A stretch of 64,000 nucleotides of DNA from Ciborinia camelliae. Taxonomy: Eukaryota; Ascomycota; Leotiomycetes; Helotiales; Sclerotiniaceae. The position numbers and the translations under genes were made by a program. The stretch covers positions 492,015 through 556,014 of the forward strand of contig JANPYM010000006.1 of assembly GCA_025890175.1 (NCBI GenBank), given 5' to 3'. Below the pieces are notes generated by a model. That model worked only from the letters and a program-made list of their open reading frames with translations, was not told where the DNA came from and did no database searches. Positions 1-11,746 of this stretch are shown here, in pieces. Position 1 is the first letter of the stretch, and each line of letters begins with the position of its first letter.

Positions 1-2125
1 ACTAGAATCTTGATTTCAGTAGGATTTCAAGAAAAGATATTTGATATTCGATAGTTAGACTGTTGGAATGATTTATTTGCAGCTGCACAGCAATAATATT
101 GTCCCCATGATGAGCAAAAAAAGACGTTGGCAACTTGGCTTATCCGGATGACAGCAGATATGAGAGGGATGAGAATAGTCATTGTAACTCTATCGTAGAC
201 TCGTAGAGGTCTTGAAGCTCAAATATCAAGGAATGAAGGAAACCCCGCGACCATTCTAGGGTCACCTCCCGAAAGTTCCAACTTCTTTTAGTAAAATGGG
301 GGCCGGAATCTGCGGTAGATCTATGCCATTCTTGGTTGATTGGAGATCTTAGAAGTGGATGACAGCATGAAATATCTCCGCATCTTTCTATTTATTTTGC
401 ACAGCCTCAAACTTCAAAGTAGCAGAGTGCTAATGGGCAAGGTATCTTACAGTTTTGCAGAAATGCATGTTCTACCGGCATATAATTCGGCGTCTTTCGA
501 TATAATATTATAATGGATGCAGAAACGAAGACCCTCATGATTCATCTCACCCTCATCTCTTATTACGATGGTAACAACACATGAGAAGTAAATCCCAACT
601 TCTCAACGGCTTTGATGAAAGAACGAAACCCCTTTACTTCGTACTCCGTACTTCGAAGTTCGTATCACAACAATCCTCCATCATCAAGGAGAATCAGAAG
701 AACTGCGCTCACTGTGACTGCCCCGCAAATCCATTCCTTGTGCCACCAGCGACCAGAGCCGCCAAGTTCCAACGTTTCAAACACAACCCAACGAGAGAAA
801 AAAAGAAACTCCTTCCTTGATCTTCGTCCAATCTTGAAGATCTTCATTTCAAGATCCATACTCCGTATTCCAAGATCCATATATTAAAGTTATTCAGGTA
901 CCGGGCGGCCATGTTGTAAGTTACATAAGCAGAGCACAAATACCACCAGGAACATTCCACTTTCGCTAGAAGCTTTTATAATTCTCCTAACCAGGGCCAG
1001 ATCCAGGGGAAATGCCATCAATGCGAGCTACCTACTAGGTATGATGATGTAGCGGCGGATACCTAGTGAATACGGTACTCGGTACCTACCTACTCGTATT
1101 TGGACACAAACCTCCTTTCCTTCACCTCGACCGCTTTGTTTTTTTCTTCTTCCTTTGCACGATTTGAAATGGATAACCATGATCACTGTAAAACCATCAA
1201 CCATATGGATGTGATACAATACGAATGGTTCATTCCTCTGTCCCAAATGGGGTTGCAATTAGAAAATTCCGGTAGATTAATTGTGGAGAAATCATGGGTC
1301 AATGTGGTGGTAGGATCAACCCAGACCCTTTCCTCTCCATGGCATTTTACTCGAGTACCATGAAATGCATCTAGATATGCAGCAGTACGAGAGAGTAGTA
1401 AGACAAAAGAACGGTGATGGAAGGAAATGAAACAAAATCAGACCCTTTTACTTTGTTCACTCGGTGTATTCTGGGTATTCTGGGCATTCTGGGTATTCTT
1501 AGTATTCTCAGTATTCTTCTCAGTGTTCTTCTCAGTGTTCTCTTTCCGTACATGTTGTTGGCCCGAGATTCTGGTGAAACAAGGAGCCCGCCCTATTGTC
1601 ATACCCATCCATGATCCATCCCATCTTCACCGTACGGAGTACAGGTCAGTACGGTCAGTACGGTCAGCACAGGAGATACGGTACGTACCAGCCGGCAGTG
1701 CACATTCACTTCATGCACACTTCGTCCCGTACCTGCCTCGAGTTTCAAAGTTTCAACTCAACCTTACTCACCAAGGGATGATGGGATGATGGATGATGGA
1801 TGATGGATGATGGATCAGGATATCTCCAATTTTATTTTATTTTTATTCTTTGCGTACGAGGTAACCACGGTACACTAGGTAGGGAGGTGGTTATGCTTTG
1901 CAAATTGCTTGCAACCGCGTCCACTTGTTGATTCACATTTCATCATATATCTATCAACTTTGTTTCCACTTCAACATATTTTCTCATCATCAACTCACCA
2001 CCTACATCATCAAACCACATTCGTTCTCTATAACATCTACTTAAAATCCTTCGATTTTAATTCTCAATCCTTTCATCCTATTCAAATTCAATCAATCAAA
2101 CAACCAAACCCCTCACAACCTCAAA
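1..2125. other. Intergenic region upstream of the secreted-protein gene
   Basis: I find no convincing gene. The open frames here are short, overlap on both strands and lack coding character. Between about 1458 and 1540 a degenerate tandem of GTATTCTGG-like words occurs. Near 1641-1670 there are three GTACGGTCA-type words, and at 1780-1815 a GATGATGG microsatellite. The last 200 bases are pyrimidine-rich with many CAT/ATC words, as expected of a fungal promoter and leader. Confidence 0.6.
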
Positions 2126-2955
2126 ATGCAATTCTCCAACCTTCTCACTGTCGTCGTCGGTCTTTTGGCCACCGCAGAGGCTGTCTCCATCCAAAAGCCT
2201 CGCCTTGCTACCCGCACCAGTCAAAAGAAAGTTGATTTGAAATACAATCAATCTAAAGTCGCTGCTGCACCTAGCACTGGTATTCAGAATTTCACTATGC
2301 ACGACATTGTGACTAGATCTGCTATTGATAAGAGCAATGGAACTACCATTTATAACGATTCTATCCACTGTATGTTTACTTTCCTGTTTACCCTTTTCAC
2401 CCTCTCTCTGCAAACACTTCATCTATCATATCAATCGAACCTCAATCTCCAAACTTCAAACCCCATCAACATTTAAACATCCCAACTGACAAAAATAAAC
2501 AGTCGTCGTCACCGACCCCAACAGCAACTCCTCGTCTGTTTGTAACGATGATTTCCAAGGCACAGTGTCCATCACTCAATCCCCTACCGGCTGGGTTCCC
2601 TGCAACAGCAATGGAATTTTGATGGATAACTTCTTCTGGCAATTCACTGAATATTATTCCCTCACCAAGTTCACTATTCAAATCATTCATGGTTTTGTCG
2701 GCTCCGAGTATGTTCTTCTCTTTCTCTCTGCTATCTTCTCCATTTGCTCTACCGATTTCTCATGTCCATTTGGACTTGGAGATTGGGGTTGAAATATCAG
2801 AGAAATACAGATGCTAATATTATTCCTCCAATAGCAACTATGGCGAAGTCCTCAAATCTGCAGCAACCCCCGTCGAACTCGACTGCACTGAATCCCACAT
2901 GGGATGTTTCTCCAGCCAAGAAATTCCCGTCCAGGTTATCATGGCTTCTGCTTAA
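2126..2955 (+). CDS. Small secreted protein, Alt a 1 / AA1-like fold candidate (3 exons)
   Basis: Exons 2126-2369, 2503-2707 and 2835-2955 join in frame to give 189 residues. The introns are bounded by GTATGT...CAG and GTATGT...TAG. Residues 1 to about 19 form a signal peptide (basic-poor start, hydrophobic LLTVVVGLLA core, A-E-A cleavage area). The mature protein contains N-glycosylation sequons such as NST-like and NFT motifs. It has Cys residues in CND, VPCN, LDC and GCF contexts and the FVVTDP, VSI and W-x-P-C pattern seen in Alt a 1-like or elicitor-type fungal secreted proteins. The start is the first ATG after a pyrimidine-rich leader. It probably acts in the apoplast or cell wall. The family call is from pattern recognition only; being a secreted small protein is much more certain than the fold. 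Confidence 0.75.
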
Positions 2956-3702
2956 GTAGCCCCATTCATCAGCCAATTTTCGGATTTTGAGAGTGAAGGT
3001 TTCTTCGTTTCTTCAGAGTACTTTTTTAATGGTGTTAGTTGCTGGACGCGGGGATGGGGCAATGTGTGCTTGGTTGCAGAGAAAATGACTCGGAACATAT
3101 GCCACAAGCATGCCTGGGTGTAATGGAGTTTATTTGGGAAGTGTAGATATCTTATAGATCCAGATGTTGCTCGGTGCACTCTTGAGTGGCTGGACAGGAT
3201 ATAATAAAGAGAGCTATTAACCGACAAATCGTTTGCAGAATTGCGATGCCAGTGCTTTTGTTGAAATATAAGCAGTGATTCCGCTAAATGTAATAAATAG
3301 TGTTGGAGCTTCAGCGATCTTGCTCACTAATCTCCAATGCCCTTAGAAATATCGCGCTGTTCTACATCATCTTCTCCTCATTCAGGCACCAAAGTCGAAG
3401 ACTATTTCGAAATTTATATTGAAAGGATCCTTCATTATGTATGGCTCTTTGAGCAGGGTATTCACTTCTAATCATTCAATTTGCACTATTTCAAGTCACT
3501 CCCATTAGGTATTCAACATAGCGTTTAGAAAAAATTATTCATTAAACACCCGGATAAAAGTTCCATATAAGTTATAACGAGACGAGGAAGCTTCAAAAAG
3601 GGATCTATCTTCATTAGATGAGTAAGTAAGTAAGTAAGTAAGTAACTTGTAGAACATGAACCATTAACCATCAAGGCATCAACCGCGTCACATCAAATCA
3701 AA
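2956..3702. other. Convergent 3' intergenic region
   Basis: This 747-bp region lies between the convergent secreted-protein and invertase genes. I see no gene. An AGTA tetranucleotide microsatellite lies at 3621-3644. The rest is unremarkable AT-rich 3' flank. Confidence 0.6.
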
Positions 3703-5402
3703 TCAAGCCTTGGCCGTGACATTTCCATACACCAAGCCATCATTACTCTGCATGTTGACCCATCCGCCCTCGATGCCCCAAATCTTAGCATCGACGACGA
3801 CGCCCGCGTTGAGCCCGCCGGCCCGGACCTCCGCGGTATCGAGCACGCCCTCGGGGAAAAAGGTAATCGTGCCGCTGCTCCTGCCGCCATCGACGAAGAC
3901 CTCGAGGATCGATCGATCGATCACGACGTCCAGCGAGAAGGTGCCGTCTGCATTGACGGTATTGCCGACGGAAAATCGATCCGTGAAGAACGGGTTCGTC
4001 TCGGCGAACCCGTGGAAGTTGCGCCGCGAAAGCCAGAAATTCGCATCCCCGCCGAGGAACATGCCGCCCGAGACGCTCTCGCGCGTCGTCGACGAGGAGA
4101 AGGTGAAGTTGAGCGTGCCTTGGGCGATCGAGTTATCGGGGAGGTTGGTGACGTTGACGGTGAGGCGGAGCGCGCCGCTGGGCACCGAGGACGAGTAGTC
4201 GACGATCAGGCTCCCGTTGCCGAGGTTGGCGTTGGCGGCGAGCGGCTTAGTCTCGTTGTAGAGCGGGCTCATGTCGTAGGGGTAGGAGATGAGCGCCAGG
4301 CCGGTACGCGTCACGTTGGCGAGATGGGTGCGGCGGGGGAGCGCCATGGTGCTGCGCCATCCCTCGTTTCCGGTCGGCACTTGTTGCGTGTATTGCCAGT
4401 TGCTGGCCCAGGCGAGGAAAACGGGATCTTCGTCGGCGGGAATGCCACCGAAGAATTGGCCGGCGTAGTTGTCTTTGCCGAAGTCGGCAAGACGGGCGGC
4501 GGAATCGACGGGGGTGAAGTGGGTTCCGTTGAAGGTACCGGGGAAATATTGCGTGGTGGAACCGCCGAGTGGAGCACCGGGGTTGATGGAGATGATGAGG
4601 AGGTAGGTGTCTTCATCGCCGGAGCCGTGGGCGACGGGCATGCGGACCAAGTTGGGACATTCGTATTGGAGACCGAGGAGACCGTGGTGGCTGAAGTTAG
4701 ATTGGTGGGTCCACTCCTTCAAATCGGGAGAGGTGAAGATGCCGATTTCGAAAGCGCGGGCGTAAGCTACGACCATGACCCAGTGATCTTCGAACCAGGT
4801 GACGTGGGGATCACGGAATTGGGTCGAGGTAGATGGGATGACGGGGTTGTGGGCATATTTGTCAAAGGTGTAACCGCCATCGAAGGAGTAGGCGATGTTT
4901 TGGGTCTCGGCCTCGGCAGTGTTGAGAGTGTAGATGGCGACCACACCGTTGTTTTGGTTGGGGAACAAACCCGAGGTGTTGTTTTTATCGACCACGATAC
5001 TTCCACTGAAGATGGCTTCACCTTCAGCTCCGGGGTACAATGCTATCTTTTGGTTGTCCCAATGGTAGAGATCCCTGGAGGTTGCATGGCCCCAATGTTG
5101 GTTTCCTGCGACAATGTCCGTTGGGTTGTCTGAAAGATTATTAGTTTGGCTGTCATCTGAGGGGGTACATATGAATTACATTGGTAGTAGACGTGGTAAA
5201 CTCCATCTGCATCTCTGAATAGACCGTTGGGGTCATTCATAAACTTTTGAGGTGGAGAATAATGAATTTGAGGTCTTAATGCTCCGGTATAATCACCTGC
5301 ATAAGGTCTATCTGTTGGAACACTGCTAGGGGCAGAAGAAGTTGTTTCCGCACTGGCAAAGGCGGCCAGGAAGGTGGCAGCCAAAAATGTAAGGTGAACC
5401 AT
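3703..5402 (-). CDS. Extracellular invertase (beta-fructofuranosidase), glycoside hydrolase family 32
   Basis: Exon 1 is 5180-5402 and exon 2 is 3703-5129, with one 50-nt intron, giving 549 residues. It hydrolyses sucrose (and perhaps other beta-fructosides) outside the cell. Residues 1-18 are a signal peptide ([18 protein letters not shown]). The GH32 landmarks are in order: FMNDPNG with nucleophile Asp57, the FSGS motif near 115-118, FRDPH with transition-state Asp181, and YECPNL with acid/base Glu231. A beta-sandwich-like tail has the ILEVFVDGG motif. An in-frame ATG exists ten codons upstream, but the one at 5402 starts directly at the signal peptide and lies 57 nt from a TATA box. Its length matches ascomycete extracellular invertases. 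The 3' half is far more GC-rich than its surroundings. Fructanase activity cannot be excluded. Confidence 0.93.
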
Positions 5403-5458
5403 TTTGTATGAAGATGTTGGGGATGAACTCAAATTGGTCGATCTGGAAATCTGCCATC

Positions 5459-5466
5459 TTTATATA
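5459..5466 (-). promoter_or_regulatory. TATA box of the invertase gene
   Basis: The minus strand reads TATATAAA here, 57-64 bp before the invertase ATG. This is the expected place for a strongly regulated fungal promoter. Its function is inferred from sequence and position. Confidence 0.55.
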
Positions 5467-5792
5467 CCTCAATTTTAAAAACTGACTACCCCCAGCCGCT
5501 AGGCAAGGCGAATAGACTTTAGACCGCTAATTACCGTATCCGATGACACAATGCCTTTCTGAAGGTCAAGTGATGACTTATTTCGACCCGTTCGAGGTTT
5601 CCCCGGCCTCTGCTTTGGAGCAAATAGGAGCATATTTAGCGTAGACTTACCAATTTCCCCACGTTATGCAAAATTCTCACCGAGAAAGCCGGACACTTGG
5701 CTCGAAGTAGAATAAATTAAGAAGCCAATAATTTCGTTCCTGGGATGAAAATCTTGGAAGTTGATTAAGTGGAAAACGGTAGAAATGCGGGG

Positions 5793-6450
5793 ATAGGAGA
5801 CGGCTCCATCCTAATCCTACCAAGCCAGGTTCCTTCAAACCTTATTACCACATCCGTCGAGGGGTGGCATCATTCTAGCATTGCGGCGGAATGTTCCAGC
5901 GGGGACCCCGTTTTAAAATGTGCTGTAGCTTGAGTGCTAACCTTGAGCTGAACCCCAGAGATGGTTAAAGCCATTTAGTAGGGACTAGTCTTTTGGAGAC
6001 GGCTCCATAATCATCACACCGTATTAATCTGATCAGGTTTGGTCAAGCCTTATGAATGAATCAGAATGATACATCCGTCGGATGTCGGCGGCGGCGGTAT
6101 GACATTATATTATTATTGCTCTCAATGTTCTAGCGGAACCTTTTCAGCGGGGACCCCAAATGCCAACCCTCACAATCTTATTCCTGACATAAAAAACCCA
6201 AGAGGGTTAAAGTGATTTAACCAAGACTGATTGATCATTGGAGCGACAGGAGGTAGGTCCACCAAATCAGGTTTGGGTAAAACTCTATAAACCATCGAGA
6301 TTTAAATACTCAACAGCGGTACGAGTAGAATTATTCTCATGATGGAAGCTTTCAGTGGAATCTTCGACAAAAGTATGCTTGAGTGCCAATCTCATAACCT
6401 CACATGGAAACCTCTAGACCTAGCTAAAGCTTCTTACTTGGCAAGGACCA
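5793..6450. repeat. Three diverged direct repeat units (about 220 bp each) upstream of invertase
   Basis: Unit 1 starts near 5793 and unit 2 near 5997, both with GGAGACGGCTCCAT. They share, in the same order, CAGGTT, ACATCCGTCG, the AGCGGGGACCCC block (5898-5909 and 6146-6157) and a GGTTAAAG word. A third, more eroded unit follows to about 6450: the GCGGGGACC block corresponds to GTGGAATCT and the GCTTGAGTGC word is kept. Several differences are C-to-T or G-to-A, as in repeat-induced point mutation. The blocks in units 1 and 2 contain GCGGGG, which fits the CreA/Mig1 consensus SYGGRG. Confidence 0.6.
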
Positions 6451-7706
6451 GTAGGCTAACTACTGGGTACCCAGGTAGAAAAACCAGGCCGGGCGATGAT
6501 TAGCAGATTCAGAGGATAGTCAGGTACGACCTAAATGGGATCAACATATCGGATTGAGCCCTTTCATGAAGATCATCAAATGTTATGGTAGGGAGCATTA
6601 TCAAGCAATACCTAGGTAGAATGAGAAGGATTTTATAGATTTTGGCCGTCTCAGCAATAGGTAGTGTCATTGGGTTGTTGATCAGGGTTCAATCCGATAT
6701 GTGACATGTCACATGTTCGACCGGTTCGTAAGTTGTCAGTTGGGTAACTTAGGTTGGAACCTTCACCTGCCTAGGTACCGTGGTGTTGCGTGGTGTATTT
6801 GAGTTCAGGTTCAAACTTCAATAATGGTAAAATTATCTCGTCTGAACATTATTCCGTTATTCCGTTATTCCGTTATTCCGCGGATATGCCACGGTCATAA
6901 ATTATCATTCATGGAGAGTTCGAATGAACTCTGAGGGGAATCAGGGGATTCCTGGCATTGCGGGGGGGCGCTTAAGCTTTAGAATTAGACTCTAGAGGAA
7001 TTCTGTCAAGTCAATACCTGCAACCAGGGACCTAACCTAGGCAATGTTAAGTTAATGTTGAGTTAATGTTAAGTTGATGTTAAGTTAATGTTAATGTTAA
7101 TAATAAAAGCTGGAGTTCCGATGCGTCCGAATTCCTGTTCCTATTCTTCAACTGTCTCCTGAGTCCTGAACTCAACTCCCGACCGACTCCTGACTCCTAA
7201 TTCCTGAGTTATTATTTATTGTTCATGCAGACGGCCATTTTTCGTGATTCATTGTTGATGTTGTTTTTGAACTACCTACATACTACATACACATTCATTC
7301 ATGGATTCAATCAACTTCCGTAGTGATACCTTTTCCTTTTACGCGCTCAATGCAATCATCACCAATAAATTACTCCCAACGTTGCATGCAGGAAACCCCT
7401 GACTCGAAAAAGAGCCAGTCGGAGGAATACCGTTCGCGTTTCCAGGTACTCTGTCTCCCCTTTCTCCTTCATAGAATCATAACAAAGCTAAAGAAGGGAA
7501 GGACGTGTGAAACAAATTATTGCCAGATTTGGGGGGGTTTGTTTTGATTTTGGACTTTTGCTATTGCTTTTCCTTTGCTTTATCGCATTGTATTTGATCC
7601 TTGAGATGGAGAAGTCGCGATTGTGATGAAAGGGAAGTGATGAAGGTCGCGTTCAAACCGGTCTTGGGTGTCTTTCAATCTGGAGGGCGGTTTTCGTTAG
7701 GAGATG
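6451..7706. other. Intergenic region with short tandem repeats
   Basis: No gene is visible. Three TTCCG/TTATTCCG words lie at 6850-6880. An array of TTAATGTTAAG/TTGAG words (about 11 bp) spans 7043-7105. The open frame at 7323-7547 has no coding character. The region serves as the shared upstream area of invertase (-) and CDH1 (+). Confidence 0.5.
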
Positions 7707-8458
7707 CACTGTACTGTAGGAAAATCTAATCTAACCAACTTACTTTCGATTTTGTAAACTTACAACATATCATCTCATCTCATCTGTTGAACCCCTCCCC
7801 TCCCTCAGGCAGTTCATCTATTATCATCATTTCTTCGTCCGAAATCTTCAAATTAAAGTTGATTTAATCGTTCTCATCAATAGAACCTACCCGTGGACCA
7901 GCAGCAAGCAGTTCGCAAACAGCGAGGAAAAAGGAAACCAACCTGGAACATTCAGTCATTACGGGAACCGAAATCTCGCGTAGGGGAAGCCGATAAGGGA
8001 ATAGCGTTAGATCTGCCTCGACTCTTCCAAAATAATATCAGCTCCGATCTATCAACAACCACAACACCCGACGATCTACAACCGTAGAGATCAGTCAACA
8101 GCATTTAGTCAGTGGAGGGTTTCTTCAATAGCGATTTTGGCGACTTTTCGAGGAGTGAAAAGGTCGTGGACAGCGGCAAAGCAAGCCGACAATTGATTGC
8201 GGACCGTCCCTATAAAGCTGGGTGGCAGGGAAACGATCCAGCGATCCAAATATTGATCCAAATTTAATTATCACAACGACGCGAATTGTGATCGCATTGC
8301 GCATAACGAACATACAATTCAGACCTGGACCTTTGGTTGATTTCGATAATTGCAGCTGTTTGGCAGAGGCATTAGGTCTCAAGCTACTTTATTTGGAAGA
8401 CTTTCCAGCAGCTCCTCTGGCCCAAAATTGCTTTCTTTTTTCTTCCAAGGCCATCATC
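7707..8458 (+). promoter_or_regulatory. Putative long ATG-free 5' leader of CDH1
   Basis: No ATG occurs on the plus strand between 7707 and 8458. The next ATG, at 8459, begins the Cdh1 reading frame. An interval of this length and composition would be expected to contain about a dozen ATGs by chance, so selection for an unobstructed scanned leader is likely. The transcript boundaries are inferred. Part of the interval may be promoter or a leader intron. Confidence 0.5.
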
Positions 8459-10570
8459 ATGGGACTCAACGGCGACCCAAACTACGGTTCCTCCAGATCT
8501 CATGCGAATATCAAAAAGACCCAACATTCCTTAAATACCCCACAAATATCTACACCACCCCGCTCATCGACCCCTCCTACCACAACAAGTAAAAGAATGA
8601 CGGAAAGAAAACCCCAGGAAGAGAACACAAACTCGTCAAGAAATGCAAGCAGAACATATCGACCAAACGTTGATGCGGTCGATTCGAATGCGCTGAGTAA
8701 AGCTCTGATGAGGGAGTTCGAGGATTCTGGTGGCAGATCTCGCGACATCACACCTGGAGGTAGCCCAAGCAGAAAGCGACAACGCGTATATGGCGACAGG
8801 TGAGAAAGCAATTTCTTTGTATCCAATATTCGTATTGCCAGAACCTCAGAAATATTGAAGCTGAAAATTGCTCTTGCTGCACCCTGGTTTCAATCCTTGT
8901 GGGTTCCATCTTGCGAAACCCGACAATCTGCTGGAGATCAGGAAGTCTCTGAGGTTAAAGCTGAATTTCTACCCAAAGTCATACTGGGGATTGCTTTGTT
9001 GGACAGTGTACTGACATTGGATGTCTAGATTCATTCCAAACAGAGAAGGACAAGACTTGCAAGCCAGCTTCAGTTTACTGCATGACGAGGGATCTCCAGC
9101 CACACCTTCCAAACAAAAGAAGCGTACCCCTCACGGCGAGCTTCATTTTCAAAGAAGTAGGTAGACGGTGAATATCTCTTGTTTAACAGATAGCTAATCT
9201 TATTACCAGCCGAAGAAGCCAATCGGACATTCTCTACCTTGCTTCGGTCCGAGCTCTTTGATACCACAATCCCACAGCCCACACCTACCAGCTTATCACC
9301 AGAATCGCATACAACCACTATCAATGATCCCACAAGATCTCATACTCCACCTCATATCTCGCCTGCAGTCTCATCACTACCGGCATCTCTTACTCCTTCC
9401 ACTCCACACAAGAATCTCTTTACTTATATGTCACCGCGACATCATACAAATATTGCCGGTCATCCAACCCCGTCGCGAACACCCCACAGTAGACATGGAA
9501 TCAACCTCAATGTCCGATCGGAGGTCTACAGCGTCTCCCCTGTACGATTCAACAGCCAGCAGATGCTTTTAACCCCACGCAAGCAACCTCGAGTTGTAAG
9601 CAAAGTGCCATATAAAGTATTAGATGCGCCTGATTTAGCTGATGATTTCTACCTCAACCTTGTGGATTGGGGAAGCAGCAATGTTCTCGGAGTAGGACTT
9701 GGATCTTGTGTTTATATGTGGAATTCACAAACTGGACGAGTTAACAAACTTTGCGAATTAAGTGATGATACAGTCACAAGCGTCTCATGGATTCAGCGTG
9801 GCTCTCATATTGCCATTGGTACTGGAAAAGGATTTGTTCAGATTTGGGATGCAGAGCGAGTACGACGTTTACGAACAATGACAGGTCACACAGCTCGAGT
9901 TGGTGCCCTTGCTTGGAACGACCATATCCTCACTTCAGGTTCCAGAGATCGCCTTATTTATCACAGAGATGTACGAGCACCAGACCAATGGTTGAGGAAA
10001 TTGGTCGGACACAAGCAAGAAGTTTGCGGTCTTCGTTGGAATTGCGATGACCAACAACTCGCATCAGGTGGTAACGACAACAAACTCATGGTTTGGGATA
10101 AGCTATCTGATACCCCTACTTACAAATTCAGCGATCATACTGCCGCTGTCAAAGCCATTGCCTGGTCTCCACATCAAGGAGGTCTTCTCGCATCTGGAGG
10201 TGGTACCGCAGATCGTCGCATCATATTTCATGACACCAAGCGTGGTAACAAACTCAATGAAGTCGATACTGGCTCTCAAGTATGCAATCTGGCATGGTCA
10301 AAAAACTCGAATGAAATCGTATCGACCCATGGGTACTCCCAAAACCAAATCGTGGTTTGGAAATACCCAAGTATGCAGCAAGTCGTTAGTCTCACAGGTC
10401 ATACATACAGAGTATTATACCTGGCAATGAGTCCTGATGGCAGAGTCGTAGTTACGGGTGCAGGCGATGAGACTTTGAGGTTCTGGAATGTGTTTGGTAG
10501 AAAGCCAGGACAAAGAGATGATTGCGATGCTGGTGGTGGAAAGCTTAGCGATTGGGGCACCATCAGATAG
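8459..10570 (+). CDS. cdh1: APC/C activator Cdh1 (fizzy-related, Ste9/Srw1 type)
   Basis: Exons 8459-8799, 9029-9156 and 9210-10570 give 609 residues. Cdh1 recruits substrates to the anaphase-promoting complex and is active in late mitosis and G1. The C-box DRFIPNR lies at about residues 113-119 and is split by intron 1. An RTFSTLLRSELFD segment follows. A Ser/Thr-Pro-rich linker has many SP/TP sites, as expected for CDK control. KVLDAPDL at about 292 opens the seven-blade WD40 propeller, which extends to about 590. The protein ends in Ile-Arg, the IR tail that docks on APC/C TPR subunits. The family-specific NLVDW and VLGVGLGSCVYMW stretches separate it from Cdc20. The start is the first ATG after an ATG-free leader. 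Confidence 0.95.
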
Positions 10571-11746
10571 CTCTCAGGATCTTTTGGTCATATTTACGAT
10601 CTTCGACGAAAAATGGGTATGGATTTCTTTTTGGGGGGGAGGTTTGGTGGTTCGGCGGGGAAAAATCAGCGAAGTTAATGGTGGGATGGTCTTCATTTGC
10701 ATTAGTGGCGTTCCGGCACAACTGGTGATATCTATCCTATCTGGCATGATGGCTTAGTTGGCATGGTATTGCCTGGCATGCAATGGCTGGGATTGGGTTA
10801 TTTTACATGATATGGGAGCTGGGAGCGAGCTTTATGAACAGGTGCCAAGGAGTTATTACATGCCTAGTGCATTACTTTTTGTGATACTATTTAATTTTAT
10901 TAGGGGAAGTAAGATGGTAGTTGATGCTATGTTTGTTCATCTCTTAGAGAGAGAAGACAAAGACAAAGTAAAATAAATGGCTGCTAGTTTTAGCTAGACT
11001 ATATCATCATATGCAATACTATGATGATTAAAAAAAGTATTCCATCCTATGCCAGTTTTTGATGTTGAGAATGGGAAGAAAGATATACGTAGATAACCAG
11101 TTTGTGCAGGAGGTTTAACACACCATGACCAAAGAAAATGTTCTGCAATGGCCCTAGAGGGTAACATTGGCAAGAACAATATACATAGGGAAGTGAGTTT
11201 AATGACATTCATTTCTCATGAGTGTTTCTTTGGTCAAAGGTGCTAGAACCTCGCTTGGGAGGATGGAAGGTAATAGGATGATATTCCCAAACATTTCGGA
11301 TGATTGCAAACATCCTTTAAGAACAGATCAAAATACACAACCTGCTGACTTATGAGAAACATATCTATCGGTCTGGAAAGTGAATATGGATGCTTTTGAA
11401 TAGCATGTCAATGAGGCTAAAGTTAAAGCATGTCCTCAGGCAGTCCCGCATATAAGTTTGTTGTAATGTCAGGTGACAGCTGCAAGCATGGGATCAGTCC
11501 AGTATCACCTTTCTAAAGATGTTTAAACTGCATTTCTGTCAAAGACTGATCAAATATAAAGGCAGAATATAGCATTTAACCAAAGCTTTAAGGTGAATAT
11601 TCATAGCGGAGACCAATTCTAAGACGAGGGGTCGATAGCTAAATAAGACTACTGTACCTGGTTCCTGCCTTCTGCAAGCACTTCTCAGTTCCTTGCACCT
11701 TCCAAAAGCAAACCCAAACAGCAATTCAAAAATTTCAATCATCAAT
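10571..11746. other. Intergenic region between CDH1 and the Gfd2-like gene
   Basis: This holds the CDH1 3' flank and the promoter of the next gene. Open frames at 10758-10976 and 10994-11212 have no recognisable features and are probably chance. I see no RNA gene and no repeat of note. Confidence 0.5.

Noticed and set aside
4012..5133. 373-codon plus-strand open frame opposite invertase
   Set aside because: It is exactly antisense to a GH32 gene with all motifs, and its length follows from the GC-rich codons of that gene. Its Val/Gly/Glu-rich product resembles nothing.
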